DNA of 64,000 nt from Myxococcales bacterium (GCA_013298625.1 JAAFIF010000025.1:1-64000); one strand, 5' to 3'. Shown: positions 43,934 through 53,644, numbered from the stretch's first letter. Translations and numbers: made by a program. Notes: generated from the letters alone by a model not told the origin.

Positions 43934-44602
43934 ATGGCTCGATGGCGCGCTCGTCGCGTGGCGTATGCGACCGTGGTCACCGTGATCGGGGCCTCGGTGT
44001 TGTTTCCTCAAGTGCTGCTCGGGTCGATCGAAGAGCAGCGGCAGCGCTTGCCTCCGGCGGCGAGCTGCCAGGACCCGGTCGAGGGCGTGTGGATGGGGCG
44101 TGTGTTTCACCAGCCCGGACAGGACTGGTACATCTACACCCTGGAAATTCACCGGGTTTCTGCGGGCTCTGCGCAGCTGAACGGCGTCTTGCACGCGCGC
44201 TTCTGGAACGGGCCGCCCACCATCTACGAGCCCCTTCCGTGCGCGCCTGGCGTGCTCGATCGAACGGTCTTCATGACCGGCGCGGGCACGGCCAACGGGC
44301 TCGAGCTCACCTTCGGGGGAACATCCTGGCGCCCCGAGTCTCTCAACTGCGGCCCGCAGAGCTCGTTGGGGTTGATCTCGTACAACCTCGATCAGTTCTC
44401 TGGGCGCATCGACCCTGCGATCCAGGAGTTTCAATCGGTGAACAACGACGGCGGCGAAGCGGTCAACGAGCCCACGGTGTTTCGCAGGATCCGCTGCTTC
44501 GACACACCGTCGGGCCCGTCGCAGCGGCAGGGCGCGGTGACCATCTCTGCGCCACCCTTGATGCCTCCACAGCGTTCTGGCTGCGGGCGATCGCCGCGCT
44601 GA
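43934..44602 (+). CDS. Exported protein of unknown function, lipocalin-size
   Basis: The 222-residue protein has an N-terminal signal-like helix (MARWRARRVAYATVVTVIGASVLF) and a compact beta domain. Visible strands are VEGVWMGRVFHQPGQDWYIY, TLEIHRVSAG, LNGVLHARFWNG, LELTFGGTSWRP and FSGRIDPAIQEF. The order of strands ending in GR/GG turns resembles a small barrel, and its four Cys could form two disulfides. It lies 22 bp before the DUF58 gene, so it may be the first gene of that operon. Confidence 0.65.
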   Translation: MARWRARRVAYATVVTVIGASVLFPQVLLGSIEEQRQRLPPAASCQDPVEGVWMGRVFHQPGQDWYIYTLEIHRVSAGSAQLNGVLHARFWNGPPTIYEPLPCAPGVLDRTVFMTGAGTANGLELTFGGTSWRPESLNCGPQSSLGLISYNLDQFSGRIDPAIQEFQSVNNDGGEAVNEPTVFRRIRCFDTPSGPSQRQGAVTISAPPLMPPQRSGCGRSPR

Positions 44603-44624
44603 GCACAAGAGGACGGCTCGCACC

Positions 44625-45953
44625 ATGAAGCTGCTCGAACGATTGAAGGTCCTCTTCGCCAAGGCGCGGTCGCTCGCGCGGCGCGTGGTGGACCCGTTTC
44701 CGATCACGCCCCTCGGGCTCGCGGTCATCGCCGGCGCGGGCGCGGCGCTCTACTACCTCGGCGTCAAGCGCGTGGACCTCGTGGTGCTCGCGATGTGCGT
44801 CGTGGCGCTCGGCGTCGCGGCCATCTGCGTGATCGCCGTCTCTCTCACTGCCCTCGCGCTCAAGCTCGCCCTCTCGCGCGCCGCAAAATCCCAGAGCGGA
44901 ACGCTCTCGCTCGAGTGCGGCTTCCCCACCCGCGTCGGCTTCTCGGTCTCGTCTCTCTGGTGGGTCCCCTTCGTCACGGTCTCTTGGAAGTGGCTCTCGC
45001 CCATCGCGTCGGTGCGCGCTGTTCGCGAGCGTCGTCGCCTCCACGAAGAGAGCACGCCCGCGCGCCGTGGCCTGTACGACCAGGTCGTGCGGCGCATCGA
45101 AGTGGGCGACCCGTTTGGCATCGCCCGCTGCGCGTTTCGCGTCACCGACCCCCGCGCCGTTCGCGCGCTTCCGTCGGTCGGCTCGCTCAAGCGCGTCGAG
45201 GTCGTCCGCACGCTCGCGCCTGGCGAGGACATCTCGAACCCCAAGGGTGGCCCCGACGGCGAGCGCGCGGACATGCGCGCATACTCTCCTGGCGACCCGA
45301 TCAAGTTCGTCCTCTGGAAGGTCTTCGCGCGCACCGGTGACCTGATCCTCCGCTCGCCCGAGCGTGCGTTTTCTCCGGCGAAACAGACCACAGCGTTTCT
45401 CGTCACCGGCGTCGGCGACGAGGCCGCCGCGGGCGTCGCGCGCTTGCTCGTCGAGACCAACTCGCTCGGCAGCAAGTGGGTCCTCGGCGCCGACGGCAGC
45501 GACGACGACGCACGCGGCCCGCAGCAGGCGATGGAGCTCATCGCGCGCTCGGGAAAGACCCGCCCCGAAGACGGCGCGCTCGGCCTCGGCGCGTTCTTGA
45601 AGCGCCACGCCACCGCTGGCGGACGCATCGTCGTGATCGTCCCTGCCACGCCCGGCCCGTGGCTCGACCGCGCGCGCGCGGCCGTCTCGCAAGCGGGCGG
45701 CGCGGGCGTCGAGTTCATCGTCTGCGCCGACGGCGTCGCGCCCGTGAGCAAGCAGTCCAAGCTGAAGCGATGGCTCGTCGACGAAGAGCCCCGCGAGCGC
45801 GAGTCGAGCGCGGGTGATCCGCTGCCGACGCAGGACGAGCTGCGCAAGGTGTGCGCGTCGCTCGCAAATCAACGCGGCTCGGTGCTGATCGTCGATCGGC
45901 GCGCGGGCCGCGTGTACGGCGACGCGCATCGTCGCGCTCTGGAGGCAGCGTGA
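44625..45953 (+). CDS. DUF58 domain membrane protein
   Basis: The 442-residue protein has two N-terminal membrane helices (about 28-72) and then the DUF58 (von-Willebrand-like) region, with the characteristic motif RAYSPGDPIKFVLWKVFART and a downstream segment VIVPATPGPWLDRA. DUF58 proteins act with a MoxR ATPase and a transglutaminase-like membrane protein, a three-part set often linked to envelope assembly or stress. The stop overlaps the next start by 4 nt (GTGA). Here the order is DUF58, transglutaminase, MoxR, not the common MoxR-first order. Confidence 0.88.
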   Translation: MKLLERLKVLFAKARSLARRVVDPFPITPLGLAVIAGAGAALYYLGVKRVDLVVLAMCVVALGVAAICVIAVSLTALALKLALSRAAKSQSGTLSLECGFPTRVGFSVSSLWWVPFVTVSWKWLSPIASVRAVRERRRLHEESTPARRGLYDQVVRRIEVGDPFGIARCAFRVTDPRAVRALPSVGSLKRVEVVRTLAPGEDISNPKGGPDGERADMRAYSPGDPIKFVLWKVFARTGDLILRSPERAFSPAKQTTAFLVTGVGDEAAAGVARLLVETNSLGSKWVLGADGSDDDARGPQQAMELIARSGKTRPEDGALGLGAFLKRHATAGGRIVVIVPATPGPWLDRARAAVSQAGGAGVEFIVCADGVAPVSKQSKLKRWLVDEEPRERESSAGDPLPTQDELRKVCASLANQRGSVLIVDRRAGRVYGDAHRRALEAA

Positions 45954-48478
45954 GCGAAGGCAAAGAGAGCAAGCTCTCGATCGTCCTGTCGACCGCGGTT
46001 CGCGCCGCGGCGATGTGCTTGGGCGCGCTCGCGCTCGGCTGGGGCGTCACGCTCACCGAGGGGCTCGGGGCGAGCCTCTTCGGCGCGGTCTTCGGCGTGG
46101 CGCTCGGCGAGCGGCTCGCGCGCTCGCGCGTGAAGCTCTCGGCGATCTTGGGCGGCACCGCCGCGCTCTGGCTTCTGTGCTGGGCGCTCTCGAAGTTCGC
46201 CACAGCGTTTACGACCATCCCCGCGTTGATGGGCGCGGGCAACGCGCTCGCGACGGCGGTGCTGCTGCGCTTCGGCGCGCTGATGTTCTGCTCGACGTTG
46301 GTCCTGCGCGTGCTCGCGTCGCGAAAGCGAAACCTCGTCGTGCTCGAGCTCGCCGCGGTGTCTGCCGCGGTCGTCGCGGTGTTCGCGACGCATCGCGACG
46401 GCGTGCTCGTGCGTCCGTTGTGGCTGAGCGACTGGGCGTGGTCCGTCGGGCTCGAGCCCGTGCAAGTGCTGCTCGGCGTGGGCGTTGGCAGCGTGACGAT
46501 CCTCGCGGTGCTGCTCATCGTGCAGAACCGCGGGAGCCGCGCGCTCTCGGCGCTGATCGCGTTGATCGCGCTCGGCATCCTCGCGGTGATGACGGTCAAC
46601 GCCGTCGGTCTCCCTGCGCCGACGGCAGAGAACGACCTCGGTCTGCTCACTCCGCCCGGCGAGCCGCCGCGGCAACAACCACCACGCGACGCAGGCGACA
46701 ACGGAACGGGTCAGGGCCAAGACGTCGTCGAAGGCGACGCGGGCGAAGGCCAAGACTCGGGCGAGGGCGACGGCGGACGCGGCGACGACAGCGGCCAGGA
46801 CGACGGCGGCGGCGCCGCGGACACAGGCGCGTCCGATGGCGGCGGTGGCGGCGCCCCGGACGCTGGCGAAGACGGCGGCGCCTCAGGCAACGACGGCGGT
46901 GAAGACGGCGGTTCGTCGAGCGCGATGGAGGACGGCGGCGACGGCGGCTCGTCGAGCGCGATGCAGGACGGCGGTTGGGAGGACGTCCCGATCTCGCCGT
47001 CGAGCTACTCGGAGGGAGGCGAGGGCGGCAACGGCACGCCTCCGCCCCGACCGCCGAGCCAGGACCTCGAGAGCGAGCGACAGCAACAGCAGCAGCAGCG
47101 CTCGTCGCCGATGGCGGTGGTGCTTCTCGACGACGACTACACGCCGCCGTCCGAGGCGTTCTACCTCCGTCAGGTCGCGTGGAGTCAGTTCAACGGAACG
47201 CGCCTCGTCCCCACGACGCGCCCCGAGAACGATCGCGATATTCCCCAGGGATATCCCACAGAGGCGATGAACCTCCCCGAGCGCCCGTCCAACACCGGCC
47301 GCACGTTGGTCCATCACCTCGTCGCGCTCGTGACCGAGCACAACAACCCGTTCGGCATCGAGGGCGCGTTTCACTTCGAGCCCGCGCGCAACCCCAACCC
47401 CACGCGCTTCGTGCGCGCCTACCGCGTCGAGTCCCTCGCGCAGTCGATCGAGTACCGTCGGCTCTTCGGCCGCCGCTCGGGCAACCCGCGTTGGACCCCC
47501 GAGCAGCGCGCGTACTACCTCGAAGGCCCGACGGACCCGCGCTATCGCCGGCTCGCGGACACGATCATCAACACCATTCCGCAGCAGCGCCGCAGCGATC
47601 CGTTCTCGCGTGCCGTGGCCATCAAGCTCTGGCTCGACGACAACTTGATCTACACCACGCGCGCACGTCACGCCTCCGCGACGGACCCCACGGCCGACAT
47701 GCTCTGGGGCAACAAGCGGGGCTACTGCGTGCACTTCGCGCACGCCGCGGTGTTCTTGTGGCGCAGCGTGGGCGTGCCCTCGCGCATCGGCTCGGGCTAC
47801 CACGTCGACGCACAAAACCGCGGGTCGAGCTCGACCGTCATCGTGAAGTCGAGCGACGGTCACGCCTGGCCCGAGGTCTACCTCGAGGGCGTCGGCTGGA
47901 TCGTCCTCGACATCGCGGCCAAGCGAAACGAAGACCCGCCCGGCCAGCCGCAGGACGAAGACGAGCGCGATCGGCTCGGACAGATGGCCCGCGAGCAGCC
48001 GCCGGATCCGCAGCAGCCGCCGCAGCGTCCGCAGCAACAACAGCAGCGCAACCGCGCGCGAGAGATGGCGCAGGCCGCGGCGAAGGCCTTTCCGTGGCTG
48101 CTCTTGCTGGGCTTGCTCGCGCTCTACGGCGTGAAGCTCTGGCGCCGACTGGTGCCGCTCTTCACCAAGGGCGCCGCGCTCGCGCGCGTCGCCTACCGCA
48201 GCGCCCTCGACGTGCTCGCCGAAGCCGGAATCGTCCGCGAGTACGGCGAGACCCGCGAGGCCTTCGCGCGCCGCGTGCGAGAGCAGATCCCGTCGCTCGA
48301 GCTGCTCGGTCACGAAGCCGAGCGCGTGAAGCTCAGCGGCGCGAGCCCCGAGCCGCCCGACGCGCAGAAGCTCCGCGAGGCCGTCGCCAACGTGAAGCGC
48401 GAGGTCTCTCTCGCGAAGCCTTGGTGGCGGCGAACCCTCGGCCTCTTGCACCCGGCGAGCTGGCTCGACGTCGACTGA
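45950..48478 (+). CDS. Transglutaminase-like membrane protein (TgpA-type) with long acidic Gly-rich insert
   Basis: The 842-residue protein (GTG start) has about six N-terminal membrane helices (to about residue 225). An acidic Gly/Asp-rich insert (about 245-345) and a short Gln run follow, then a transglutaminase-like domain with the Cys593-His638-Asp654 triad (RGYCVHF, DGHAWPE, VLDIA). A final membrane helix (around 711-725) and a C-terminal DUF4129-like helical region complete the TgpA layout. It probably acts on periplasmic proteins, as a transglutaminase or peptidase, together with the DUF58 and MoxR partners. Its substrate is unknown. Confidence 0.88.
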   Translation: MSEGKESKLSIVLSTAVRAAAMCLGALALGWGVTLTEGLGASLFGAVFGVALGERLARSRVKLSAILGGTAALWLLCWALSKFATAFTTIPALMGAGNALATAVLLRFGALMFCSTLVLRVLASRKRNLVVLELAAVSAAVVAVFATHRDGVLVRPLWLSDWAWSVGLEPVQVLLGVGVGSVTILAVLLIVQNRGSRALSALIALIALGILAVMTVNAVGLPAPTAENDLGLLTPPGEPPRQQPPRDAGDNGTGQGQDVVEGDAGEGQDSGEGDGGRGDDSGQDDGGGAADTGASDGGGGGAPDAGEDGGASGNDGGEDGGSSSAMEDGGDGGSSSAMQDGGWEDVPISPSSYSEGGEGGNGTPPPRPPSQDLESERQQQQQQRSSPMAVVLLDDDYTPPSEAFYLRQVAWSQFNGTRLVPTTRPENDRDIPQGYPTEAMNLPERPSNTGRTLVHHLVALVTEHNNPFGIEGAFHFEPARNPNPTRFVRAYRVESLAQSIEYRRLFGRRSGNPRWTPEQRAYYLEGPTDPRYRRLADTIINTIPQQRRSDPFSRAVAIKLWLDDNLIYTTRARHASATDPTADMLWGNKRGYCVHFAHAAVFLWRSVGVPSRIGSGYHVDAQNRGSSSTVIVKSSDGHAWPEVYLEGVGWIVLDIAAKRNEDPPGQPQDEDERDRLGQMAREQPPDPQQPPQRPQQQQQRNRAREMAQAAAKAFPWLLLLGLLALYGVKLWRRLVPLFTKGAALARVAYRSALDVLAEAGIVREYGETREAFARRVREQIPSLELLGHEAERVKLSGASPEPPDAQKLREAVANVKREVSLAKPWWRRTLGLLHPASWLDVD
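46680..46980 (+). repeat. Asp/Gly/Ser-rich low-complexity insert in the transglutaminase protein
   Basis: This acidic tract is built from DGG, GDGG and EDGG units and includes an imperfect tandem unit coding GGSSSAMEDGGD and GGSSSAMQDGG. It probably lies outside the membrane, between the helices and the catalytic domain. It could be a calcium-binding or spacer region; that is a guess from composition. Confidence 0.6.
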
Positions 48479-48546
48479 CGCCGCCCACGCTCGACGCACA
48501 CACATTCGAGTCACCACTCAAAGCACTGCTGGAGATCACTTCGATC

Positions 48547-49599
48547 ATGACGATGGACACACCCGGCGCGGACTTCGAGAACAGCCCGCACATCACCAGG
48601 ACGCCTGCGCCGCCCATCACCGACCTCAACGGGGCGTGGGGCGTCGTCGAGCGCTTTCGCAACCGCATCCGCATGGCCGTGCGCGGCCGCGACGAGGTGA
48701 TCGAGATCGTCATCTGCGCCCTGCTCGCGGACGGTCACGTGCTGCTCGAGGACTACCCGGGCTCTGGCAAGACCACGCTCGCCAAGGCGCTCGGCGACTG
48801 CCTCATCGACGATCAGCCCGACGACATCATCGTCACCTTTCGTCGCATCCAGTTCACGCCCGACCTGCTCCCCTCGGACGTCACCGGAACGACCATCTTC
48901 GACCCCAACACCCACAAGTTCTTCTTTCGCTCGGGCCCCGTCTTCGCGCACATCGTCCTGGCCGACGAGATCAACCGCACCTCGCCCAAAGTGCAGAGCG
49001 CCATGCTCGAAGCGATGGCCGAGAAGCAGGTCACCGTCGACAACCGCACGCGCAAGCTCGACGAGCTCTTCTTCGTGATCGCCACGCAGAACCCGCTCGA
49101 CCTCGCGGGGACCTTTCCGCTTCCGTCCGCGCAGCTCGACCGGTTCTTGTTCAAGATCAAGATGACCCACGTCGCGCGGGACGCAGAGCTCGAGATCCTC
49201 GCGAGCGCCGCCGCCCGAAAGCACAACGTCGGCTCGGACCTCCCTCGCGTCACGCGCACCGAAGTGTGCGACGCGCGCAAGGTGATCGAGACCCAAGTGC
49301 ACGTCGCTCCGCAGGTGCGCGAGTGCCTCGTCGACGTCGCGCAAAACACCCGCAAAGACCCGCGCGTCCTGCAAGGCGCCTCGACGCGCTCGCTCGTCCT
49401 CGCGATGCCCGCCCTCCAAGCGCGCGCCCTCATGAACAAGCGCAACTTCGTCTCTGGCGAGGACATCGCCGCCCTCTCTGGGCTGATCTTCGGCCACCGA
49501 CTCGAGGTCGCGCCCGGCGTCGACAGCGTCGACTCGGTGCTCCGTGACTGCATGCGCGAGCCGCTCGAACGACTCGCCCGCATGGCCATGCAACGATGA
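48547..49599 (+). CDS. MoxR-family AAA+ ATPase
   Basis: The 350-residue protein has the Walker A motif GSGKTT in LLEDYPGSGKTTLAKAL, Walker B in HIVLADEINR, sensor 1 in FVIATQNPLDLAGTFPLPSA and a helical lid near the end (QGASTRSLVLAMPALQARAL), all typical of MoxR ATPases. These act as chaperones with von-Willebrand-like partners, here DUF58. ATG 48547 follows the transglutaminase gene by 68 bp; a second ATG lies two codons later. Its stop overlaps an ATG of the next gene, suggesting coupling. Confidence 0.93.
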   Translation: MTMDTPGADFENSPHITRTPAPPITDLNGAWGVVERFRNRIRMAVRGRDEVIEIVICALLADGHVLLEDYPGSGKTTLAKALGDCLIDDQPDDIIVTFRRIQFTPDLLPSDVTGTTIFDPNTHKFFFRSGPVFAHIVLADEINRTSPKVQSAMLEAMAEKQVTVDNRTRKLDELFFVIATQNPLDLAGTFPLPSAQLDRFLFKIKMTHVARDAELEILASAAARKHNVGSDLPRVTRTEVCDARKVIETQVHVAPQVRECLVDVAQNTRKDPRVLQGASTRSLVLAMPALQARALMNKRNFVSGEDIAALSGLIFGHRLEVAPGVDSVDSVLRDCMREPLERLARMAMQR

Positions 49600-49607
49600 G
49601 GTCCACC

Positions 49608-51662
49608 ATGAGCGAACGCAGCAAAAACACCGGCAGAACTCGGCTCGCGCTCGCAGCGTCCGCGCTCTTCGCTGCGCTCTCGCTCTCGGGGTCCGCGACC
49701 CGCGCGCAGCAGCAGCCCCCCGCCTTCGGCGAGACCGCCGACGAGCGCGCTGCGTACGAAGACTATCGCAACAACCGCTTGCTCACCGCGCGCACCAAGG
49801 CCCAGCGCGTGCTCGAGCAAAACGAAGACTCCATCGTCGGCAACTACGTCATGGGCGCGGTGCTGCACGAGGCCGAGGGCCTCCCCGCCCGCGCGATGCA
49901 CTACCTCGCCCGCGCCCGAGCGCTCTACGAGCAGCGCTACGGAGCCAACCGCACGCAGGGCGCGCCGTGGCGGCTGCACGAAGAGATCCTCTTCGCGACG
50001 CAGCGGCTCGCGGGCGAGCTCGAGGAGCACCGGTTTCGCCTGCAAATCCTCGAGTATCACGACGCCCTGTACGACCCGCCGCTCTTGTCGCAGCAGGCGC
50101 TCACGCTCATGCACCTCGGCCGCTTCAACGACGCGCGCGCCAAGGCGCAAGAGGCCATCCGCCAGGCGGACCCCGAGCAGAAGCTCACCGGCCACAACGC
50201 CCTCTGCGCGATCGAGACCGAAGCGGGCGAGCGCCAGCGCCGCTACGACGCCTGCACGCAAGCGCTCGAGGCCGCGCGACGACGGCCCGTGCAGCAGGGC
50301 GAGACCTCTCCGCGCGTGGCGGTGTACGCGTACAACGCCGCCGAGGCCGCGTACTCGACGTTTCGCCTCGACGAGGTCGAGCGCTTCGCCACCGAGGCGA
50401 CGCGGCGCATCGAGTTTACGCCGGCCAATCCCTGGCGAATCCTCGCGCGAAGGTACATGGACTCGGGACGTACGTCCGACGCCGTCAACGCGATCCGAGA
50501 GATGCAGCGGTGGCGCGCCGCGCAGCCGGCGTTCTTGCGCGACCAGGACCGCGCCGAGAGCGACTCGGCCCTCGCGACGCTGCTGCTGCTCGCAGGAGAG
50601 CCCGAGATCGGCCTGCGCTTCGCCGATCGCTCGATGGAGCGCCCCGATCGCCGCGGGCTCGTCTCGTCGCGTCCCGAGCAAGCGCTGGGCGCGCACGCGC
50701 TGCTCCGTCGCGCGCTGCTGAAGAGCGCAGCCGAGCTCGACGCAGAGACCGTCAGCGTGACCCCAGGCCTCGCGCTCTCGTCGCGCGCGCAAGGGTGGGT
50801 GCGTTCGCTGCGGTCTTGGCCGGACGACGAGCGCGTCGTGAGCGTGCTCGCGGACGACGATCGCCTGGTGGCGACGCTGCGCGGGTACGTGGGCGGCGGA
50901 ATCGAGCCGCTGCCCTCGTGGATGGTGGGCGACCTGATCGAAGTGCTGGGCGTCGGCGTGTTCTCGGTCGCGCACGACGAGGCCATCGAGAAGGACCGCG
51001 CGACGCCCGCGGCCAAGCCGTATCACGACGGGCTCTCTGCAGAGCTCGCGCTGCATCGCGGTGACTACAGCGAGGCCGTGCAGCTCGCGCGCGCCGCGGC
51101 GCAGGCGCTTCCGCGGACAGAGACGGCGTTGATCGCGCGGGTGCTCGCGGTGGGCGCCGAGGCCGCGCGCCGCAACGGAGACGCCTCTGCGTCGCGCGCG
51201 CTCTTCGAGCAAGCGATGACCAACGAGCCGGGAATCCTGCGGCGAATGGGCTACGCGATCCCCGCGCAAGTGCGCGTCGAGGGCGCTGGCGACGAGGCAG
51301 CGCAACGCGCGGTGGCGCTCTTGCGGGGCTCTCCGCGGCTGCGCGACGAGCAAGGCGCGTTCGTGGTCACCGTCGCCGCTGGCGCAGCGCGCTCGTACAC
51401 GGTGTGCTTGAAGACGACGCAGGGCAACACGGTGCAGTGCGCCGCGGTCCCTGCTGGCGCTGCCAACGAGACGACCGACGCGGCCGCGAGCCGCATCGGG
51501 ACCGTGTTTCATCGCGAGGTGTTCGCGAGCCGGTCGGGCTTCGCGACGGTCGACCTTCGCTCGCTCGACGGGACCATGGCGGGCGGCCGCAGCAACGCGC
51601 GCGAAGCCCTTCGTGGCCTGATGAACGAAGTTGGAACACAGGCACCCGAAACTACGCGCTGA
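49608..51662 (+). CDS. Exported TPR-repeat protein
   Basis: The 684-residue protein has a signal peptide (MSERSKNTGRTRLALAASALFAALSLSGSATRA) and many helical pairs that read as degenerate TPRs (for example QQALTLMHLGRFNDARAKAQEAIRQA, VYAYNAAEAAYSTFRLDEVERFA, AESDSALATLLLLAGEPEIGLRFAD). A beta-rich end of about 100 residues (YTVCLKTTQGNTVQCAAVP) follows. It is the last member of the DUF58/transglutaminase/MoxR operon, suggesting that it organises this machinery in the periplasm. GAGG 6 nt upstream favours ATG 49608, although ATG 49596 overlaps the moxR stop. Confidence 0.8.
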   Translation: MSERSKNTGRTRLALAASALFAALSLSGSATRAQQQPPAFGETADERAAYEDYRNNRLLTARTKAQRVLEQNEDSIVGNYVMGAVLHEAEGLPARAMHYLARARALYEQRYGANRTQGAPWRLHEEILFATQRLAGELEEHRFRLQILEYHDALYDPPLLSQQALTLMHLGRFNDARAKAQEAIRQADPEQKLTGHNALCAIETEAGERQRRYDACTQALEAARRRPVQQGETSPRVAVYAYNAAEAAYSTFRLDEVERFATEATRRIEFTPANPWRILARRYMDSGRTSDAVNAIREMQRWRAAQPAFLRDQDRAESDSALATLLLLAGEPEIGLRFADRSMERPDRRGLVSSRPEQALGAHALLRRALLKSAAELDAETVSVTPGLALSSRAQGWVRSLRSWPDDERVVSVLADDDRLVATLRGYVGGGIEPLPSWMVGDLIEVLGVGVFSVAHDEAIEKDRATPAAKPYHDGLSAELALHRGDYSEAVQLARAAAQALPRTETALIARVLAVGAEAARRNGDASASRALFEQAMTNEPGILRRMGYAIPAQVRVEGAGDEAAQRAVALLRGSPRLRDEQGAFVVTVAAGAARSYTVCLKTTQGNTVQCAAVPAGAANETTDAAASRIGTVFHREVFASRSGFATVDLRSLDGTMAGGRSNAREALRGLMNEVGTQAPETTR

Positions 51663-51694
51663 GATCACCACTGCAGTGCGCTACGCTGCCGCTC

Positions 51695-52315
51695 GTGGCA
51701 CTGCGCAGCGTCGTGGATCCGATCTGGGGTGACCCCACACTTCGCGCTGAAATCGCACGAGCCGACGTCAAAGCAGGGGTGATCGACACCCGCCGCCAGG
51801 TCATCGAGAAGCGCTACGGAGCGCGCGGCGTCGAAGCGGTGGGCGCCGCGCTCAGCGCCGTGGATCGCGCGATGTTTCTCTCGCCGCCGTTCGTGTCCGC
51901 GTGGGTCTCGCTCGAGACGCTGGGCCGCATCGACGAGGCGATCATCCGCACGCACCTCGGCTCGGACGCCTCGCGCATCGCGGGGATCGCCGACGACGCG
52001 GCGATGTACGAGCTCAACGCGGTCTACACGTTCTTGCTCAAGCTCGGCAGCCCCGAGTGGGTGCTCAAGCGCATCGGGACCGTCTTCGGCTCGAAGGCTC
52101 GCCCGGGCGTGCTTCGCGAGACGAGCACCGCGAGCAAGCAGACGTGGCTCGAGCTGTCGGGCATGGTGATGCCGTACTACTACCTCGCGTACGTGATGCC
52201 CGCGTGGGCGACGCGCGCGGTGTCCCTCACCGGCGGCAAGGACTGTCGCGTCGAGCTGCTCGAGTGCCCGCACTGGGGCGACGCGCGCACGTACTGGCGC
52301 GTCGACTGGCGCTGA
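51695..52315 (+). CDS. TIGR02265/DUF2378-like Myxococcales protein
   Basis: The 206-residue protein starts at GTG 51695 and is all alpha/beta without signal or membrane segments. Its pattern resembles the Myxococcales-restricted TIGR02265/DUF2378 proteins: an early DTRRQVIEKRYGARGV segment, a middle LNAVYTFLLKLGSPEWVLKRI and a late WLELSGMVMPYYYLAYVMPAW. The molecular function of that family is not known to me. It comes 32 bp after the TPR gene and ends 6 bp before a convergent kinase gene. Confidence 0.6.
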   Translation: MALRSVVDPIWGDPTLRAEIARADVKAGVIDTRRQVIEKRYGARGVEAVGAALSAVDRAMFLSPPFVSAWVSLETLGRIDEAIIRTHLGSDASRIAGIADDAAMYELNAVYTFLLKLGSPEWVLKRIGTVFGSKARPGVLRETSTASKQTWLELSGMVMPYYYLAYVMPAWATRAVSLTGGKDCRVELLECPHWGDARTYWRVDWR

Positions 52316-52321
52316 TCGCGC

Positions 52322-53644
52322 TCACTCTTTCTTCTTGAGCGCGGCGAGCTCGAAGGTCACCGACGCGTCGCTAATGTCGAACTCGACCGGCACCGTCTCG
52401 ACGAGCGGAACCGCGGTCTCGAGGTCGAGCTCGATCGACGCAGCGCTCAGCTCTTCGACGGGCTTCTCGGCGATCTTTCCAGTCGACTGCGGGGGCTTTG
52501 TCTCTCGTCCGCCCAGCGGAATATCGCTCAACGACAGGTCGAGAAAGATCTTCGACGCTTCGGGAGCGGGCTTGTTGTCCGCCGGCTTCTTCGCGGTGAG
52601 CTCGACTGGCTTGGGCTCCGGCGGAACCTCGGTCTGCGGCGCGATCTCTCGCTCGGCCAACGCCTTCTGCCCCGCGACGCTCTTGCGCCAGTACACCAGC
52701 GCGTTGCGCATCTCTTTGGCGAGCCGCGCGCGGTCGGTGCGCTCGGGCACCGTGCGCAACACGTCCGAGAGCGCCCGCGCGAACTCTCCCGCGCTCTTGA
52801 AGCGCGTGTCCGGGTCCGGCTCGAGCGCGCGATCCACCGCGGCCGAGAGCGCCGGCGGAAGGTCCGGCCGGTGCGCGGCGATCGACGAGGGGCGCTTGTT
52901 CTGCATCAGCGCTTGAATCACCTCGCCTTCGCCCTGAAAGAGCCGCTTGCACGAGAGGAGCTCCCACAAGAGAACGCCCGTCGAGTAGACGTCGGTCTGA
53001 CCCGAGGCGGGCTTTCCGCGGAGGATCTCGGGGGCCATGTACGCGAGCTTGCCCTTCACGATGCCCGCGGGCGTCATGCTGCTGATCGAGCTGTGCATCG
53101 CGCGCGCGAGGCCGAAGTCCGCGAGCTTCGTGACGCCTCGCACCGAGAGCAGCACGTTGGACGGAGACACGTCGCGGTGAATGATCGGCGCGACGCTCTC
53201 GCTGCCGTCGGGCAGCGTGATGGTGTTCTCGTGCGCAGCCTCGAGCCCCTTGAGCACCTCGATGCCGATCGCAGTCGCGAGCGCGGCCGACGGCTTCTGG
53301 CCGTACTCGTTGAGCAGCTGGATCAGGTCGCGCGCGGTGAGGCCTTCGACCCACTCGAGCACGAGAAACAACCCGGCGCTGTCCTCGCCGAAGTCGTACA
53401 CGTGCACGATGTTCGGGTGGTCCAAGGTCGCGGTGAGCTTCGCTTCTTGAACGAACATCTGCCGGTGCTCTTTCGAGACCGACAGGTGCTTGAGGATGCG
53501 CTTGACCGCGACGGTGCGACGAAAGCCCTCGATACCCTCGAGCTCTGCGCGCCACACTTCGGCCATCCCGCCTGCGCCGGCGAGCTCGATCAGTCTGTAG
53601 CGTCCGCCGACCACGTCGCCGGGCCGTGACACGGCATGGTGCAT
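52322..53644 (-). CDS. Ser/Thr protein kinase without membrane segment
   Basis: The 440-residue protein has a full Hanks-type kinase domain (about 15-285): Gly loop LAGAGGMAEVWRA, VAVKRIL with the Lys, HRDVSPSNVLL, ADFGLA and YMAPE. Unlike the kinase at 36499 it has no transmembrane helix, and its C-terminus is an acidic Pro/Lys-rich tail of about 110 residues (ending EFDISDASVTFELAALKKKE). It is probably a cytoplasmic regulator. ATG 53644 is used; GTG 53683 is an in-frame alternative. It is convergent with the TIGR02265-like gene and divergent from the metallo-hydrolase gene. Confidence 0.9.
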   Translation of the reverse strand: MHHAVSRPGDVVGGRYRLIELAGAGGMAEVWRAELEGIEGFRRTVAVKRILKHLSVSKEHRQMFVQEAKLTATLDHPNIVHVYDFGEDSAGLFLVLEWVEGLTARDLIQLLNEYGQKPSAALATAIGIEVLKGLEAAHENTITLPDGSESVAPIIHRDVSPSNVLLSVRGVTKLADFGLARAMHSSISSMTPAGIVKGKLAYMAPEILRGKPASGQTDVYSTGVLLWELLSCKRLFQGEGEVIQALMQNKRPSSIAAHRPDLPPALSAAVDRALEPDPDTRFKSAGEFARALSDVLRTVPERTDRARLAKEMRNALVYWRKSVAGQKALAEREIAPQTEVPPEPKPVELTAKKPADNKPAPEASKIFLDLSLSDIPLGGRETKPPQSTGKIAEKPVEELSAASIELDLETAVPLVETVPVEFDISDASVTFELAALKKKE

